From: Firmicutes bacterium UBA6418
GTDB lineage: Bacteria; Bacillota; Clostridia; Peptostreptococcales; Anaerovoracaceae
DNA: 23,100 nt
NCBI GenBank assembly: GCA_002439735.1
Contig: DJPG01000028.1
Coordinates: 609-23,708, forward strand
Direction of reading: 5' to 3'
In this document: piece after piece, positions 22,778-23,100 of the stretch
Layout: every line of letters starts with the position of its first letter
Numbering within the stretch: the first letter of the stretch is position 1
Made by a program: the position numbers and the translations under genes
Notes under the pieces: model-generated
Seen by the model: only the letters and a program-made list of their open reading frames with translations
The model's database searches: none
Told to the model about the DNA's origin: nothing

Positions 22778-22852
22778 TGGTGACTCCATCGGGAATCGAA
22801 CCCGAGTTACCGCCGTGAAAGGGCGGTGTCTTGACCGCTTGACCATGGAGCC
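22778..22852 (-). tRNA. tRNA-Glu (anticodon UUC)
   Basis: A 75-base cloverleaf with encoded CCA. The acceptor stem is GGCTCCA/TGGAGTC (one G-T pair). The anticodon stem CCGCC/GGCGG encloses CTTTCAC, giving anticodon TTC. The T-arm contains GGTTCGATTCC. The discriminator base is A73 (22781), which matters for the T-box upstream of gatC. It follows 5S rRNA by 8 bases and is the last gene of the rRNA transcript. Confidence 0.97.
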
Positions 22853-22860
22853 TTAAAAAA

Positions 22861-22976
22861 ACCGGCAACGTCCTACTTTCCCAGGCAGCTTCCCACCAAG
22901 TATCATCGGCGCTAAGGAGCTTAACTACTGTGTTCGAGATGGGAACAGGTGTGACCTCCTCGCTATTGTCACCGGA
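22861..22976 (-). rRNA. rrf: 5S ribosomal RNA
   Basis: About 116 bases. The 5' end TCCGGTGACAAT pairs with the 3' end ACGTTGCCGGT to form helix I. Conserved 5S blocks are visible on the minus strand: CACACCTGTTCCCAT, CGAACACAGTAGTTAAG, and GGGAAGCTGCCTGGGAAAGT. The ends are estimated from helix I and could be off by a base or two. The 23S gene should lie beyond the right edge of the window. Confidence 0.95.
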
Positions 22977-23100
22977 TTTTCTGCTTGTGGATTTTCCATC
23001 TGACTGTGTTGCTGCTCGCATCCTGCGGTGCTCATGTACCTTAGTACACTCCGCTCCTCGCTGCTCGCGCGCCTTGTCAGCTGCAAAATCTCCTGCGCAG
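22977..23100 (-). other. 23S-5S rRNA spacer with hairpin and direct repeat (partial)
   Basis: This 124-base stretch precedes 5S rRNA on the minus strand and runs off the window. It contains the nonamer GCTGCTCGC twice (23011-23019 and 23060-23068, plus-strand reading). Between them is an imperfect hairpin: GCGG...GTAC (23025-23039) facing GTAC...CCGC (23044-23054) around CTTA. It is probably part of the processing stem between 23S and 5S, or a small spacer repeat. Confidence 0.5.

Noticed and set aside
22386..23021. A 211-codon minus-strand frame running through 5S rRNA and tRNA-Glu
   Set aside because: It reads through two structural RNA genes and a terminator. Only its last 34 codons fall outside, and they overlap the trpB promoter.
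1..23100. CRISPR arrays, insertion sequences, prophage or integration sites
   Set aside because: I saw no regularly spaced repeats, no transposase or integrase reading frame and no attachment-site-like duplications at the tRNA genes.

Overview
The window looks like chromosomal DNA of a moderate-GC member of the Clostridia (Bacillota), probably an amino-acid or peptide fermenting anaerobe. Reasons: two T-box leaders, strong TTGACA/TATAAT promoters with AGGAGG-type ribosome sites, an indirect (tRNA-dependent) Asn/Gln route with GatCAB plus a non-discriminating type AspRS, a TrpB2-type tryptophan synthase beta chain, and the start of a probable CoA-transferase gene. No phage, transposase, plasmid or CRISPR signature is visible. 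Almost everything is on the minus strand; the only plus-strand genes are two tRNAs at 18396-18715.

Layout, left to right. 1-77: N-terminal end of a probable acetyl-CoA hydrolase/CoA-transferase family gene. 243-6912: a compact minus-strand operon (transcribed from 6912 to 243) of a zinc-finger/LuxR-HTH regulator, an MFS transporter, an M32 carboxypeptidase homologue whose HExxH motif is destroyed, a second MFS transporter and an S15 (PepX/CocE-like) hydrolase with an intact Ser-Asp-His triad. Its last stop codon sits in the loop of a 15-bp hairpin. 7054-12505: the gatC-gatA-gatB-aspS operon behind a strong promoter and a T-box leader. 12591-15838: an ABC ATPase and FtsX-type permease with twin 16-bp palindromic operators at the promoter. 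15890-18144: purC-purF. 18324-18760: tRNA-Gly(GCC) and tRNA-Leu(UAG) on the plus strand with promoter and terminator. 18843-20553: a decayed TetR gene, a small membrane protein and an intact TetR regulator whose promoter lies inside a 36-bp palindrome. 20590-22409: trpB2 behind a Trp T-box. 22744-23100: the 3' end of an rRNA operon (23S-5S spacer, 5S rRNA, tRNA-Glu(UUC), terminator).

How the parts fit. GatCAB and an archaeal-type AspRS form the tRNA-dependent amidation pathway (Asp-tRNA(Asn) to Asn-tRNA(Asn); Glu-tRNA(Gln) to Gln-tRNA(Gln)). The T-box in front of them carries the tetranucleotide GAAC at the specifier position, so both a Glu codon (GAA) and an Asn codon (AAC) are readable with a one-base shift. 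Its acceptor-binding bulge is UGGU, which matches the A73 discriminator of the tRNA-Glu(UUC) encoded at the right end of this same window. This dual-codon sensor and the catalytically broken M32 homologue inside a two-transporter peptide-hydrolase operon are the two most interesting observations. All claims come from reading the sequence by eye; no database search or folding program was run.
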